Assembly: GCA_963978905.1 (NCBI GenBank)
Contig: OZ022261.1
Location: forward strand, 21,077,686-21,141,685
DNA length: 64,000 nt
Direction of reading: 5' to 3'
From: Trichostrongylus colubriformis
Taxonomy: Eukaryota; Nematoda; Chromadorea; Rhabditida; Trichostrongylidae
Part shown: piece by piece, positions 35,983 to 48,200 of the stretch
Position numbering within the stretch: position 1 is the first letter of the stretch
Layout: the number at the start of each line of letters is the position of its first letter
Notes under the pieces: model-generated
What the model saw: the letters and a program-made list of their open reading frames with translations, nothing else
What the model was told of the DNA's origin: nothing
The model's database searches: none
Made by a program: the position numbers and the translations under genes

Positions 35983-37590
35983 CGACGTCATTAGGTCAGT
36001 TCCGGAAGGCTATTACCTCACAGTGGAGGTGATCAGAGTGGTCACATCGGCAGAGATTTAGAGGCTCAGAAAGGGTGCACGAAGGCAAAGGGTTAGGTGC
36101 AAGAAGCGCCGAGGGAGAAAAGATGCTGAGCCTAGCTACGGCCCAAGACTGAGCGGTCTGCAGCAGGTACTTCGCGAAAAGAGATAATCAGAAGGTTAGC
36201 TATAGCAGTGGAGGGAGACAAACGGAAGTTCCATGTACTCATTGGAAGATCAGCCCACAAAACTGCGATGGACATTAAGGTACTGCCAGAAGAGGAACTC
36301 ACCACCCAACACAGACCCATCCTAACAGACATTGCCATAGAGCTCCCCAAGAAAGCAAATCCAAGACTGAACGAAGAGTTAGATGGTGGAAGCTGCACAA
36401 ACGAGAAAGCGATGAGCTCAATAGAAGGATAGTGGATATCGTTCTTAAACAGGAGACCTGGAACAAAGCAGCTGAGATAATTTTCATAGCGCGAAGGAAA
36501 CGCTGGGAAGATCCAAGGTAGCTTTAGAGGTGCGTGAACCTGGAATGAGGAGGCTCAGAGGGTAGTGAAACAGAAGGAGGAAGCATACAAGCGGTGACAG
36601 AAATTGATGAGCCGAGAACATTCGACACCTACAAACGCAGCAAGAGGCTTGCCAAAACAGCTGTGGCCTAAGCAAAGACATGTAAATGGATGCCCTGTGC
36701 GAAATGTTGAATGGAAAGGAGGTAGAAAAGTTCGTCAGGCTGGTTAAGTCAAATCAAGCCACCCGAGGCGTCGGGATGGTGAAGGCGGTAAAGAGCCATG
36801 TGTATCATTCTGAGGAAACCAGCCAAGGTCATGAGGAGATAGCAGGTGTACTTCATGGGGCTCTTGGACGGAGTGTTCCCTCGTAAGGAAAGCAACATAC
36901 CATCCTGCCTTGGACAGCAAGAGTGCTTGCCACACCTGGGAAAAATGAAGAACGGAAAAGCCGCGGGTTTAGATGTGGTACCAATAGAGGCATGGAAGGC
37001 ACTTAAAGAGTACGGGTTAGAGTGGCTTACACGCTTCCTCAACATGGTGTCGGCAACAGAAAAAATTCCGGATGCGTGGAGGACCAGCACCATCGTTCCT
37101 CTATTCAAGCAGAAGGAGGACGCAATGGAGTGCTCCAGCTACCGTGAAATAAAGTTGACAGCTCATACCATGAAGGAGTACGACTGGTTGACTTGAAGCT
37201 AGGGGAGCTCGTCACCATCTCTCACAAGCAGGTCGGGTTCATGCCTAGCGGTCCAACACGAAGCCATCCTCATCCTTAGACAAGGGATGGGAAAGTACCG
37301 TGAAAAGCCAGCCCTGTTACCTAGCCTTCTTCTACCTCGGAAAGGCCAGTAAACTGCCTTCTACCAGCCAGTAAACTGGAATGCGCTCCGAGAACGAAAG
37401 CTACCTGAGCACCTGGTTACCCTTATATAGGACATGTACGATGAGGCTAAGGCTGACATACGCACCCCGCAGGGACTGACAGCGGAAGTAGGGATATCGG
37501 TAGGAGTACACCAAGGCTCACCTCAAAACCCATTCCTCTCCTGTTCTTCCTGAATGGCATGGTGAAAGTGCACTTATACTATTGGAGGGC
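35983..37590 (+). mobile_element. RTE-like LINE copy B, truncated at both ends
   Basis: A plus-strand copy of the same family as copies A and C. It begins inside the endonuclease at the position equivalent to about 62352 in copy C. Recognisable blocks: DIKVLPEEELTTQHRPILTD and IAIELPKKAN (36270-36360); a charged linker; the RT start KMKNGKAAGLDVVPIEAWKA (about 36940-37010), then AWRTSTIVPLFKQKEDAMEC (37076-37135) and YREIKLTAHTM; and a degraded GVHQGS...PFLF block near 37505-37545. It stops before the catalytic FADD/YADD motif. Frameshifts and stops are frequent. It is 5' and 3' truncated, consistent with a dead insertion or rearrangement. Confidence 0.8.
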
Positions 37591-38639
37591 CGGACTACTC
37601 CTCGTTATAATTTTTACTAATTTGATGGTTCAGTTTTTGAGCCTGCCAGTGCCCACAGCGCACGAGCGGCGCGTTTTTGTGCGAACCGGATTTGATATTC
37701 GTACGCACGGGGTCAAACTATCCCTTGCGATACGTTTTCAGCCCAATCAAGATCTTGAACCAAATTCGAAAAGATGAGCTGGGCATTGTTATACCTTCGG
37801 CTGCACGTTCGACGAAGGAGGCGACGCTATCACATGTCAGACACGTCAAATCCTGACCGCTTCTTTTGCTTGATGCCTGGTAGGTGAAGTTGTAGCGATA
37901 AACATCCATGTTGTACATATTCCAATGATTTCCACCGATTTTTTTTAGTCATTCTTCTTTGCAAACAGAATGGGTGCCACGTACCCACGGATAAACACAT
38001 ACTCTCTCTCGCTCGAATTTAGGCTCAAAAGGTTCGCATTCGGTCGGCTAGGATTGTGTTTCCATAGGTAGTCTTACCTCCTAAGCTCAAATATGACACT
38101 CATTTCCCATGAAAACGCTTTGCTCGCTTGTTCGCTCAAGCACCGTACGAGTCCAAATAGTCGAATCACCAAATTCGCTGAAAACTCGCAATCAGAGTCA
38201 ATTTGGCATGCTGTCAACGAGAATCGCAATCATTTGGCTCGAAGAAGCATATACGAAGATGAAAAACCATCCATAACACACACCCGAGAGTCCTTTATCG
38301 TATCCACTATGCCATCTGTTCGCTATAGCAAGGTGTGTAACAGGGCACTCCTAGGTGCCGAGGAATGTAGGAATGGGGCCGCCTCAATACGACCCCCCCC
38401 CCTCCATGTGACCCATGTACCACTCTCCTCACCTCTTCAACCACTTACAAATTCAGTTATTTCTGTTGCTTTGTACGATATTGCTAAGTGCATTGTCGCC
38501 ACGTATTTGTATTGATTTTCTTGTGCAAATCAATTTCCCGAACACCTTTATCGTTCCTTCTCCAAGAAACACAAACGAAATAAAACCCGTGTTATCAAAG
38601 AAACAAGGAAAAAAAAACTAAGAAATGGTGTCTCTCTAA
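37591..38639. other. No gene recognised
   Basis: The 140-codon plus-strand frame at 38093-38515 has no motif. A C run of about 11 lies near 38394-38404. Nothing else is supported. Confidence 0.4.
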
Positions 38640-39075
38640 TGGGAACAGTCAATAAAACCAGTAACAACAGCACATTTTATGAAACCTTCCACAGTCCTGC
38701 TCCAATTATCTGGATAAGAAACAAAAGAATATCCATACATTTACAATTCGAATACAAACGAGTAAAAAAGCAAGTCGACATTCAAGAGGAAGAATTAGAG
38801 AACAACAGACACGAAATCAACAAACCAACAAATCTGCCTGTACAAAGTCTGTGCCGACACTGCTTCAAAGTCCTGCTTTGATCACCTAAAAAACAAAGGT
38901 AGATTTATACAACTAAACCACAATGCGATTAATAAAGCAAAAAACCGATATTCAGGAAGAAGACCTGAAAACAACGATCACGAAATCAAATAACCCAGCA
39001 AACCTGCCTGCATACAGTCTGTGCCCACGCTGCTCCACAGTCCTGCCTCGATTACCTGAAAAAAGGTAGAATTGT
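38640..39075 (+). repeat. Tandem repeat, period about 172 bp, about 2.5 copies
   Basis: Landmarks recur at even spacing: TCCACAGTCCTGCTCCAATT at about 38690, TTCAAAGTCCTGCTTTGATC at about 38861 and TCCACAGTCCTGCCTCGATT at about 39034. Units two and three also share GACATTCAAGAGGAAGA/GATATTCAGGAAGAAGA, CACGAAATCAA and CTGCCTG.A.A.AGTCTGTGCC. Identity between units is about 75-80%. The Glu/Asn-rich 80-codon frame over it reflects the repeat. Confidence 0.75.
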
Positions 39076-42000
39076 ACTTTCCATCATTTGGAAAGCAAAG
39101 TTGCTCTTTGGAAAGCCTTAGGTTTCCTCTTGTTTATGCATGTTTAGTCGCTCCGAATATTACGAGATCCGGGAGGTACGCTAGTCGAGGATTAGTCGAA
39201 AGAAATGAAAGTTGCATGCGTGCATGCGGGTTTTTTTTACTTCTAGCAGTTATAGCTTTTTCGTGCCGAATTTTTGGCAACCGCATGCGTTCTCCCGAAA
39301 CTAGAAAATCCGCTCTCTAACGCGCTTTCAGATTACTCTGTATGGTTTTTAAGACTTAGGATATTCGGATCGATGGGAAATTTTCCCATCAAGAGTGTGA
39401 CAGCCTCACAGAGAGTTTGTTGAAACCTCTTCAGAAGCAGCCCCATGCTTTCCTAACGATTTTTCCGGTAGCAATACAATAAACTCAACCTCCCAGCGTT
39501 AGCCATCTTCGCTCTGGGCATACGCCATGACTTCGACCCCTTCGCACCGAACAGGAAATACAATTGGAAGGGTGCTTAATTCAGAAGATGTCCTCGCGTG
39601 ACTATCAGATAGAAAAGCAGTCTACAGGTGGGTACTGTATACTCATAGCTTGCTCTGGAGATCCGATGAGCTCGACTCCAGCTCCGCACTGCACTTTCTA
39701 GATTCTTTTGAAAGGCGCTCAGCCCTCCAAGGTGTTCCAATGTTGGTATTAGAAGGATCTAGTTTGCCTATGGCTTTGACCGTTCCCTCCCTGTGAATGC
39801 GCCATGCAACCATCTCCTGCTTCACATTGACTGTGATGGAACCCTTGTGTGACTCCATAGAATGATTTCGTGTTTGAGTGTGTGGGTAGATCATGGATGT
39901 AAGTGCAGTTATGATATTTTCCTTCTCCTAAATGGATATGTCGGACATATCATCCTTGCACGCATCAACGATTACCTACGGTAGCAATGCATCAACATAA
40001 AGGCAAGTTCGCGATAAAATGAGTATTTTGGTTCTATCCGCGAGTAGATAGGCCCTTCCACAACGGTGAAGCATGTGACATCATTGCAGTGTGACGGCGA
40101 GTGCTAAACGCGCAACGAACCCATCAATGAGAGGCGGCCACTTTCCTAGATGGCCTACACCCATCGACGATTTAGCTAGCGAGATAGCGGTGGCTCTTAC
40201 GTGTATGAGAGGCAAGATATCGACTGCGATACGATAGGCTAAGGGAAGTTCCAATAGTAACAGCAGCCTTATCGGATACGTACGATTATGGTATTACATA
40301 TTACGTAAAAATTTGTCCAAGTACTTGCTCTAGCCCACAAGTTCCTCGAAGACAAAGGTCAGTATAACCTTAATCTCGGAGATTTCGGGAAATTTCGATT
40401 TTTCCTCATTTTTGTGTTCGTTAGCACGCCCAGAGTCCTTATGAAGAGCGACGAGGCTGGAAATTATCGTGAAATGTGTCTTTGATATAAGATCTGTAAG
40501 TTACTCATCCAATGATTCTACTCGCAGGCAATATACCGTCATGATACTGACATCAAACCGAGGCAAAGTGAAAGTAATATCGTTTCTAGTGTTCTTCGTG
40601 ACGGTTGCAGTCAACGACGTCTTGTACGCAGTTGTTACAAAACAAGATACTTTTCTGCTGGTAGGAATTTTTCATTTGCACAACTGCAGCACTGTCATGA
40701 AAGCAGATCAGCAAAAAGGGGATCGCATCTTTATTTCTAATTTCAAGGTCTGAGTCCAGTCCGAAGCCAACCTTCCACTCAAAATGCATTTCTTTTGACC
40801 GCTGGCGGGCGGAGGATTAACTCATCTAACATTTCCTCACAAGGATTCGTTGCGAACTATCTTTCGTTCTCATCTACTAATTAAAAGTTTGGAATCTGAT
40901 GCATATCACTGACTCTGCCCATACGCACCCTCCCCTCCTGTACGGTCGAATGCGGCACCCACCCCCTGCCAAGGAATCCTCTATTCTCGGAGTACCTTGG
41001 AGTGTATCCTAATGTCCAGGGCCGTATGGTATGCTCTCCCTGCCGGGAAGACGTCCCTGCTGGGTGAGATCCTCGGCCGGAGATGCTTTCGGCGACTCCG
41101 GCCGTATGCTGTGGTGTCGGGAGCTCCTCGGTGAGAAAAAGCATAGGGCAAAGCAGAGCTGCAAGGGCGCATACTTCCGAAGAACCTTTTTGCAACCGTG
41201 TATCAGGCAAGGGATAGTGGAGCGCACGTCGACACTGCTCAGTCATTGCGTCATTGCAACCACAGCAACATTCAAAACAAAGGAAGCAACTCTTTTGACC
41301 AAAGCTTCATAGGAAATGGTTTTGATGGTGCTGATTACGCATAAATCACTATCTTTAAGTACCGGGAACGTTTTGCGCGTCAAGTGATTCAAATTCTGGT
41401 CTCTTCCAAACAGTGTAGCACTAATCTGGTGCTGAACGAAATAAGCGAGGAAAGAGAATGTCATACTCCTGAAGAAAGCACTGAATTCGCTCGTATTTTG
41501 AATTTTTTTTCATACTTCGCTCAGTGGCCCAACTAGCCCTAGTGCCAGAATTAAATGGCTATTTCGTGATCAGGATACCAACTCACCTCCCCTGCAATTT
41601 CTGAAGTTGCAACAGTTGAGAAATAATTCGAAACAGACTCAGAGCAGAAGTGACCACGAAGTAAAGACATACATGAAAGAGCAATTTTTGCGATTAGAGC
41701 AACAACATCTGATGTCTTAAACTTTTTCGACGAGAATGCGACCATCGTAAACCAGGTTTATGCAATGGAAAATGAAAACAAAAACTGTACGAAGCGCCTG
41801 AATACCGGTAACATTAAGCAACAGCAATTCTGCGATCACGTGCAGGATTTAAAGAGGAAATAGAACAGAGATGGGAGCATTGTGATGCTTGAAACCTACA
41901 GAAATACTTCTCTAATCCTTTCGAAATAAGTGGGTGCTGGCGCAAGTGTTTCGCTCCCTGGTCACGGTATTACTGTATTTCCGACGCATCTCGACCCCTT

Positions 42001-43309
42001 GCCGGTCGAGAACGCATCTCCGAGATTTGATGGGCGGAGCCTCTCCCCGATGAGCGGTTGGGGACGCATAGCATACGCCGCCGGTGACCCATCCCGGCCG
42101 CGAGAGGATAGTATACGGCCCTAGGATTTTGCGTTACAGCGTTCTCCGCGCAACGTTTGCGCGCCATTTGATTGCTGCCCTCAACGGCGATCACGTGTGA
42201 CTGCGTATGAAGGGCAGCGTTCGTATCCACGTCTATTTTTATTCATTTTCCGCTATATTGAGCTTGTTTTCGAACTCTTATTTCAGTAGGCAGGGTTCCG
42301 TCAAATTCAGTTCATTTTCAATGTTTTCAGTTCACTCTTGGTTGATAATAGCGTTTTGCTTACATTCATTCCATTCTCTATAATCTGCATCCTTCTTATA
42401 TGCATCATTTTTGTTGGCCTGAACTTTATTTTCCTTATCCGTCGTACTATGGTGTAAACTATATACTTTGTATTGCATCGAACTCAGAAGCAGTGCGCTT
42501 CGCGCGTTTGCACAGCTCGGTCAAAGAGAAGGAGCTCGGCGACGAGTGGATCTTTTCCGCCGCTATGCGAAATTCTTGCATAAGTAGATAATTTCGCTCA
42601 CCTCGGAGATCCTTTTCCCTGAACCAAATCAAAAGTATCCCTGCTTTTCTTATACATATTCTCGTGTATGCAAGTGAGGATAATACATAGAACATAATGC
42701 CAGTAAGGATGATACATATCACAGGAAATGGAATGTGGGTATGCAAACGCTACCATAAACCAAGGGTGGTCTGAATACATTTAAACTCAAAAGTCAACCA
42801 GATCCTGTCTATTGAGATGAAAACAATCTAAAAATATGCTCAGTACAGCGGCGATATGTGTTGCATATCTCTAGTACGTGCCACAGATTGGAATTTCCTT
42901 CCTCGACATTTCGCTTTCTTTTGTATGTGCAATGGAAGAACACCTGTAAATCTGCACATGCTCTAAGCTACAAAGAGTACGCGTTGCAATAAGTGAGTCT
43001 AGATCACCCTTTCAAAAAACTTCACTCTTTTTTGGCATCTATAGCATCTCTTAGCGAAAATGTTATATGTTTCATGCAGGCACTCCCATACGATGGAGAA
43101 ACCGTTTTCAAAAGCGCGCCATGACCTGAAAGACCTCCCTCGTGAGATTCTTGGTAAAACTGTAAGCTACAACCATAAATCGAATTGCATCAACAGATTA
43201 TAGATAATAGTATAAATAATAAGTGCTAGACAGGTAAATCGAATAGAGCTCATGCTTATGCCCAGGTTGAGACCGCTTGAACTAGTCCGCCCTAGTTAAC
43301 GAACCTTTT
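39076..43309. other. Long stretch without a supported gene
   Basis: No recognised coding domain or RNA gene. The 95-codon plus frame at 40469-40753 contains a hydrophobic segment but no family signature. Apart from a pair of GC-rich segments near 41.0 and 42.1 kb (listed separately), nothing stands out. Confidence 0.35.
41005..42125. repeat. GC-rich repeat pair in inverted orientation
   Basis: The segment at about 41008-41110 (plus) and the segment at about 42005-42125 (read on the minus strand) share CAGGGCCGTAT/TAGGGCCGTAT, a CTCTC.C.GCCGGGA word and GGCCG/CCGTATGCTG-like words. They are much richer in GC than the 900 bp between them. This may be a pair of related mobile-element fragments. 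No coding domain was identified. Confidence 0.35.
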
Positions 43310-45220
43310 CAAGATTCGGAACTATTCGGCTATTACAACCCCAGTGGGGGTCGATTGGGGCAAAAAAATTTTTTTTGCTAAAACTTTGCCTACAGGGGTA
43401 ATGCCCCTGATCACGAATATCACATTGGTTTTGAACGTTGGCGCCATTTTGCACCAAAATGGCGCAGCTATTGCACCAAGGTCATTCTCACCAGATTTGG
43501 TAGAAGCTTGGTTAGAGGGGTTATCTGGTGCCCTGATCACGAATATCACATTGGTTTTGAACGTTGGCGCAGTTTTGCACCAACTTGGCGCAACTATTGC
43601 ACTGCTGCTAACACTCTTCACTGGTTTTGTCACACACATGCAAAAAAGGTTTATACAGTCGGTCACTGTTTCTTATCACGCCATAAATTTTATAGGTGGC
43701 CCTTAAGAGGGCCGTTGGGTTATCATATGAGACGGTGAGTCCGTTTAGCAAGGGTAGAGTGCCGCTACCTGATCCCAGAAGGTGTACGTGCATTGCGTCG
43801 ATCTCCGAACTGCTTTTTCCACAGAAATTCCTGCATGTAGTCCTCATAGCGAGCGTTGTTTATTCCATAGCGTCGCTTTGCCACCTCCTTATACTTCTGC
43901 CAGAGCGACTCGACATGCTGCGTATGTGCTCCGGTTCGTGGATCAACGAAGTTCAGCTGGTGGTTGACCACGAGATGCCTGTATCCGAAGGGAAGGGCAG
44001 CAGTCTGAGAATAAGCTCTCCAACTTTCGCTGATGATCGTGGTCCCGGGTCTAATGTATTTCGTAACGAGACGTAGAAGAGTGGGAGTGTCCCTTCTTCG
44101 AACCAACTTCAGAAATGCTCTGCCGCTTCCTCTTTCGATACCTCCGAAAAGCCACTGGTGTCTGCGCACCCACCGCCCGCGGTTGTACTTTCGCTTAAAA
44201 ACCAGGGTTTCGTCTATTTCCACTTCGCATCCGAAACCACCAATTACGGGTGCGTTTCTTCTGAAGTATTCGGCACATATGTCAAGTACTGCTCCCACTG
44301 AACTACAGTGCAGGGATGGATGTGGAGCTCGTACGCCTTGTCTTTCACCTTGCCGATGTCGTGAAGCCAAAAGTAGGACAGAGCAAACACAGTTGATTCA
44401 GCGAGGTTGGATTTTTCGAAAAACGATCCCTTTCGGGCGGGCACGTACACCTTGGTTTCGCTCGTCGGACCAGTACGACACGACCGTCGGCAACAGATCC
44501 ACCCATTGTGGTGGTCGTCATTCTTTGGCGTCATGGCTCCTTGACAGGATGGGCATAACGGAGTAGTCATCAGCCCTATGGAGCGCAGCCATTCCTGAAA
44601 CTGTAGATGTTCCATTCGGAGCCCGTACAAATCCTTCAATGAGAAGTCCATTAACTCCTCCTGGCGGTGGCGTTGCCTCAAAACGTTGAAAGCCATGCTT
44701 CACTTCGTTAACGAATGCGTGAAATAACCTCCCGGCACAACGTTATACAATCCCGCTGTCTAGCTGTGAGAAAGCACAATTCGACTGTGGGAAAGCACAA
44801 CCCGGCTGTGAGAAAGCTCTCAAGTTACTTATGCACATGTTCTTTCCATGACTGACTGTCCCTAGCTGTAAGATAGTGCGATTTTCGATTTTTTCCTTTC
44901 TCCAAAATTTGGTGGGGACGACCAGGAGCAATATTTGCGCCATTTTGGTGCGAAATGCCGCCAACGTTGAAAACAAATGCGATGTTCGTGATCAGGAGCC
45001 TCAATTACCCCTATAACCAAGTTTCTATCAAATTTGGTGAGAATGACCTTAGTGCAATAGTTGCGCCATTTTGGTGCAAAATGGCGCCAACGTTAAAAAT
45101 TAATGTGATATTCGTGATCAGGAGCCTCAATTACCCCTGTAGGCAAAGTTTTAGCAAAAAAATTTTTTGCCCCAATCGATCCCCATTGGGGTTGTAATAG
45201 CCGAATAGTTCCCAAGATTC
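43310..45220 (-). mobile_element. Complete Merlin-like DNA transposon with 8-bp TSD
   Basis: The element is 43318-45212 (1895 bp). CAAGATTC occurs at 43310-43317 and 45213-45220, an exact 8-bp target-site duplication. Both tips read GGAACTATTCGGCTATTACA inward. The terminal inverted repeats are about 285 bp (43318-43605 and 44925-45212), about 85-90% identical, and each contains two sub-repeats with a 126-bp period (for example CCTGATCACGAATATCAC at 43406 and 43532). The interior encodes an ISXO2/IS1016-type transposase on the minus strand. TIRs with an 8-9 bp TSD and this transposase type are the definition of the Merlin superfamily. High TIR identity suggests fairly recent activity, although the transposase copy is broken. 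Confidence 0.9.
43765..44696 (-). pseudogene. Merlin (ISXO2-like) transposase, one frameshift
   Basis: Translation from the ATG at 44696 gives an N-terminal zinc-ribbon-like segment (LCPSCQGAM, then WICCRRSC) and a helix-turn-helix region; the frame then runs off at 44244. The catalytic part continues in another frame from about 44290 to the stop at 43765, joining near the CAEYFRRN word. Catalytic motifs: EIDETLVFKRKYNRGRW (first Asp), TIISESWRAY where the family normally has Asp in place of the Glu after IIS, and GAHTQHVESLWQKYK (final Glu). Total length about 310 residues is normal for the family. The single frameshift plus the Asp-to-Glu change predict an inactive enzyme. It would bind the TIRs and excise the element by DDE chemistry if intact. 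Confidence 0.85.
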
Positions 45221-45661
45221 TTATGCTAGCGGGCATCAGGGAACTTCAATGACCTTCCATAGATTCATTAGTGACCATTCTTCTCATCTAATTACTAGTG
45301 TGTCACCATCTTGTTGGTAACCATCGTTGGTGTCCATCATACTGCGCACATCATGTAACGTAACAAAGTTGTAAAATGGACTCAATCTTTGATCGCTGAC
45401 CTGATAGTGACTTTGAATGAGCCTATTTCTCACCTCGCCGGGTAATGCGCGTAATGCTGTGCGCAAGCAGAGCTGATATACGAGTGAGGGACTTCGGTTC
45501 GAGAAGAAACCGTAGAAACAGTGACCATCAGAATAGTTAGGTGATAGATCAAACACACTTTTTGTCAGCTTGGGAAAGGATTAACAGCTGAACATGTCGA
45601 GAAAAGTCAAATTCAGAACGAACATAAGGGACCTTAATACTTACTTACTTACTTAGGTTAC

Positions 45662-47555
45662 TTATGCGACCCGTTCTTCAGCACGGCGATTGGCCTTGCG
45701 CGGGTCCCAACTTCTCTTCCACATTGAACGGTCCTTCGCAATCGTCGTCCAGTGCACGACAGTTCCCAACGAAACGGGATCTCGAACGTTATTTCGGAAA
45801 GCGAGCAAATCGGACCATCTCGTGGGCGGGCGACCAGGTGGACGTTTGCGGTGACGAGGATACCACAACACAGCTGTTGTACTCCATCGGTCGTCGTTAC
45901 GCCTCATCGGATGTCCGGCAAACCTGTGTTTCGCCTCGTCGCAGTGTTGAACCACATCTCGTACTTTTGATCTTGCTCTCACGTCGACGTTATGAAGGCC
46001 GAGTTCGCGCTGTCGCGAAAGAGTAAGTCCAATAAGCACTGGAGAAGCTTGTAGAGTTTTGAGTTGGCATTTGTTGGCTTTCGTGAGCGTCCACGTTTCG
46101 CATCCACAGCACATGGCTGGTAGGACTACCGAGTCAAAGAACTCAGCCTTGAGCCTCGTGTCCTTCGTGAGATCAACGACGCTTTTGATGAAGTTGAATG
46201 CTGTCCAAGCTGCTTTCCAACGCCTTGCTATCTCCGGCTTCAAGTCGTTCTTCCTGTTCAGTAGACGCCCTAGGTAGACGTACTCGCTGACGTCCTCGAC
46301 CAGATCTCCGTTCAAAGTCACAGGAGTTTGCCTTGCATGCCCATGACCTTCGTATTACACTTGTTGATCACAAGGCCTGCCTTCGAGCCTTCAGCATCCA
46401 AGCTGCAGAGCATTGCGTTGGCCTCCTCAGGTGAACTGGTGATCAGCACGACGTCGTCCGCAAATCGCAGATGGTTCAGATTCCCGTCGATGTTGATTCC
46501 GAGTTGGCACCAGTCACATTTCTCGAATTGAGGATTCGAGGCAAGCAGAGAAAAGGTTTGGAGAGATGGGATCTCCCTGCCGTACTCCTTTCTCCACAGC
46601 TACCTCAACGTCGTTGTGAATGGGCCGAAACACCGTCATGCAGTCTGTATAGCACTTGCACAGCTCATTCACGCAGCCCTTTCTACGCCTTGCTCTTCCA
46701 AGTCTTTCCACACCTTCGAGAGTTCCACTGAATCGAACGGCTTCTTGTAGTCAATAAAAGTAAGCACCAGCTGCACGTGACATTCGCGGGCTTCTTCGAT
46801 AAACCGACAGCAAGTGGCGATTTGGTCCACTGTGCTGTACATGCAACGGAATCCTGCTTGTTCTACCGGTTGTGCTTCATCAAGTGTTTTTCTTATGCGT
46901 GCAAGGAAGCAGCGTGTGAAAACTTTGTGAGCACTGGCAGAAGGGTCTTAGAACGATAGTTGGACAAAGCTTCCCCGTCCCCTTTTTTTGAATAGCAAGA
47001 TCGTCACTGATTTCCTCCAGACGTCTGACACTTGGCATTCACTTGCATATCGAGTGAACCACTAACGAGGGCGCGATACAGAGGTTATCCGCACGAACGA
47101 AGCATCTCCGCGATGATGCCGTCGCTACCGGGAGACTTTCCTCGAGGCATTCGCTCGGCTACATAACGGACCTCCAACGGCAAGAAGGGCAATACATCTT
47201 CTCCAGCGCTGAGTGCTACTGTGGAGTCCGCATTTGACTTGAAAAGTTCAGAGAAGAAGTTTGCCATAATGCGCTCCATTTTTGGCCTGGGCGAGGTGCG
47301 GGTTCCATCAGGTGCTTTCAAACATGGGATGGCCAGAGGATACTCTGCTAGTCCTCTTCTTGTCTTCTTGAGACTGCGTTTTCCCTCTGCTGCACCGAGC
47401 AGACGGTTTCTAGCATGACAGGCATGATCTTCAGCAACTCGTTTCCTGCAAAGACGATTGAGAGCGGTGTACTCCAGATGGAATTTCATTGGATCCATCT
47501 GCCTGCGTTTTTTTAAGCAAGGTTCGAAACGTTTCAGAAATGCGGCGTGAGGCAT
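45662..47555 (-). pseudogene. Reverse transcriptase and C-terminal region of LINE copy D
   Basis: Minus strand. A linker (LKKTRRGLAEYPLAIPCLKA, DGTRTSPRPKMERIM) leads into the RT fingers at about 47130-47085 (MPRGKSPGSDGIIAEML). After frame changes come KGVRQGDPISPNLFSACLES (about 46590-46535) and the catalytic box LRFADDVVLIT with FADD encoded at 46464-46453, intact. The 219-codon frame 46321-45662 carries the thumb and C-terminal part: DVSEYVYLGRLLNRKNDL, AKHRFAGHPMRRNDDRWS and MWKRSWDP. The catalytic Asp pair is preserved but the protein is interrupted in several places, so it cannot act alone. Confidence 0.85.
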
Positions 47556-47619
47556 GATTGGGAGCCAATTTACGACAGTCGCGCACTATGTTGGAAATAG
47601 TGCTTACGACTGAATCGTA

Positions 47620-48200
47620 GTCCTTATTGAGGTCAGCAAGCACCTCGAATTGCTCGTTCGTCATCATCCTACTAACTGCTTCCGCATCTACTTCACTTCG
47701 ACGTGGTCGCCTTGACAAAATTCGACGCATGCGTATCTGCCCACGCACAAAATGCAAGCGAGCTCGTAAAAGCCGATGGTCGCTTCCTGTGTTAAAAGGA
47801 GAGACCACAGAGACATCTGTTATGGCCCTACGATTGCATAGAATATGATCGAGCTCGTGGTGATGTTCTGCATTGGGAGAAAGATAGGTTCATCTTTTAT
47901 CCGTGAGTTTGACGAACTGGCTGTTTCCATGGAAAAAGTAATGGACTTCGCAGAAACTAGCCAGCCTTTCTCCTGCTTCATTACGCGTCTCAGCCGAGTG
48001 CCGCATTGAAATCGCCACTTACTACGACATAGTGGCTTCTTTGAATGAGCCCGAGGTCGGTTAGCTGGTCATAGAAGTCGTCATGCTTTTCTTCGTCCTT
48101 GTCTGCCGTAGGGTGCAAGAGAGCGGTTCTTTCCTTTTCGTTTGACTCAGTCCAATAACATCGAATTTGATCCGTTTTGCTTCATCGATGAGTGCCGAGA
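47620..48200 (-). pseudogene. Endonuclease domain of LINE copy D, deleted and frameshifted
   Basis: Minus strand. The domain starts with TCNCRGIGSAAQLSALIDEA and IKFDVIGLSQTKRKE near 48240-48130 (the QTK motif corresponds to the catalytic QE/QT position). A deletion of roughly 90 residues follows, then KDEEKHDDFYDQLTDL, VVVSGDFNAALG (48003-48025), ELDHILCNRRAITDVSVVS and GSDHRLLRARL (about 47760-47793). GDFN and SDH are hallmark motifs of AP-endonuclease-like LINE nucleases that nick target DNA. Stops and frame changes separate the blocks, so the domain is inactive. Confidence 0.8.

Noticed and set aside
44033..44566. 177-codon plus-strand open frame
   Set aside because: Antisense shadow of the Merlin-like transposase; no domain of its own.
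45664..46026. 120-codon plus-strand open frame
   Set aside because: Antisense to the C-terminal region of LINE copy D.
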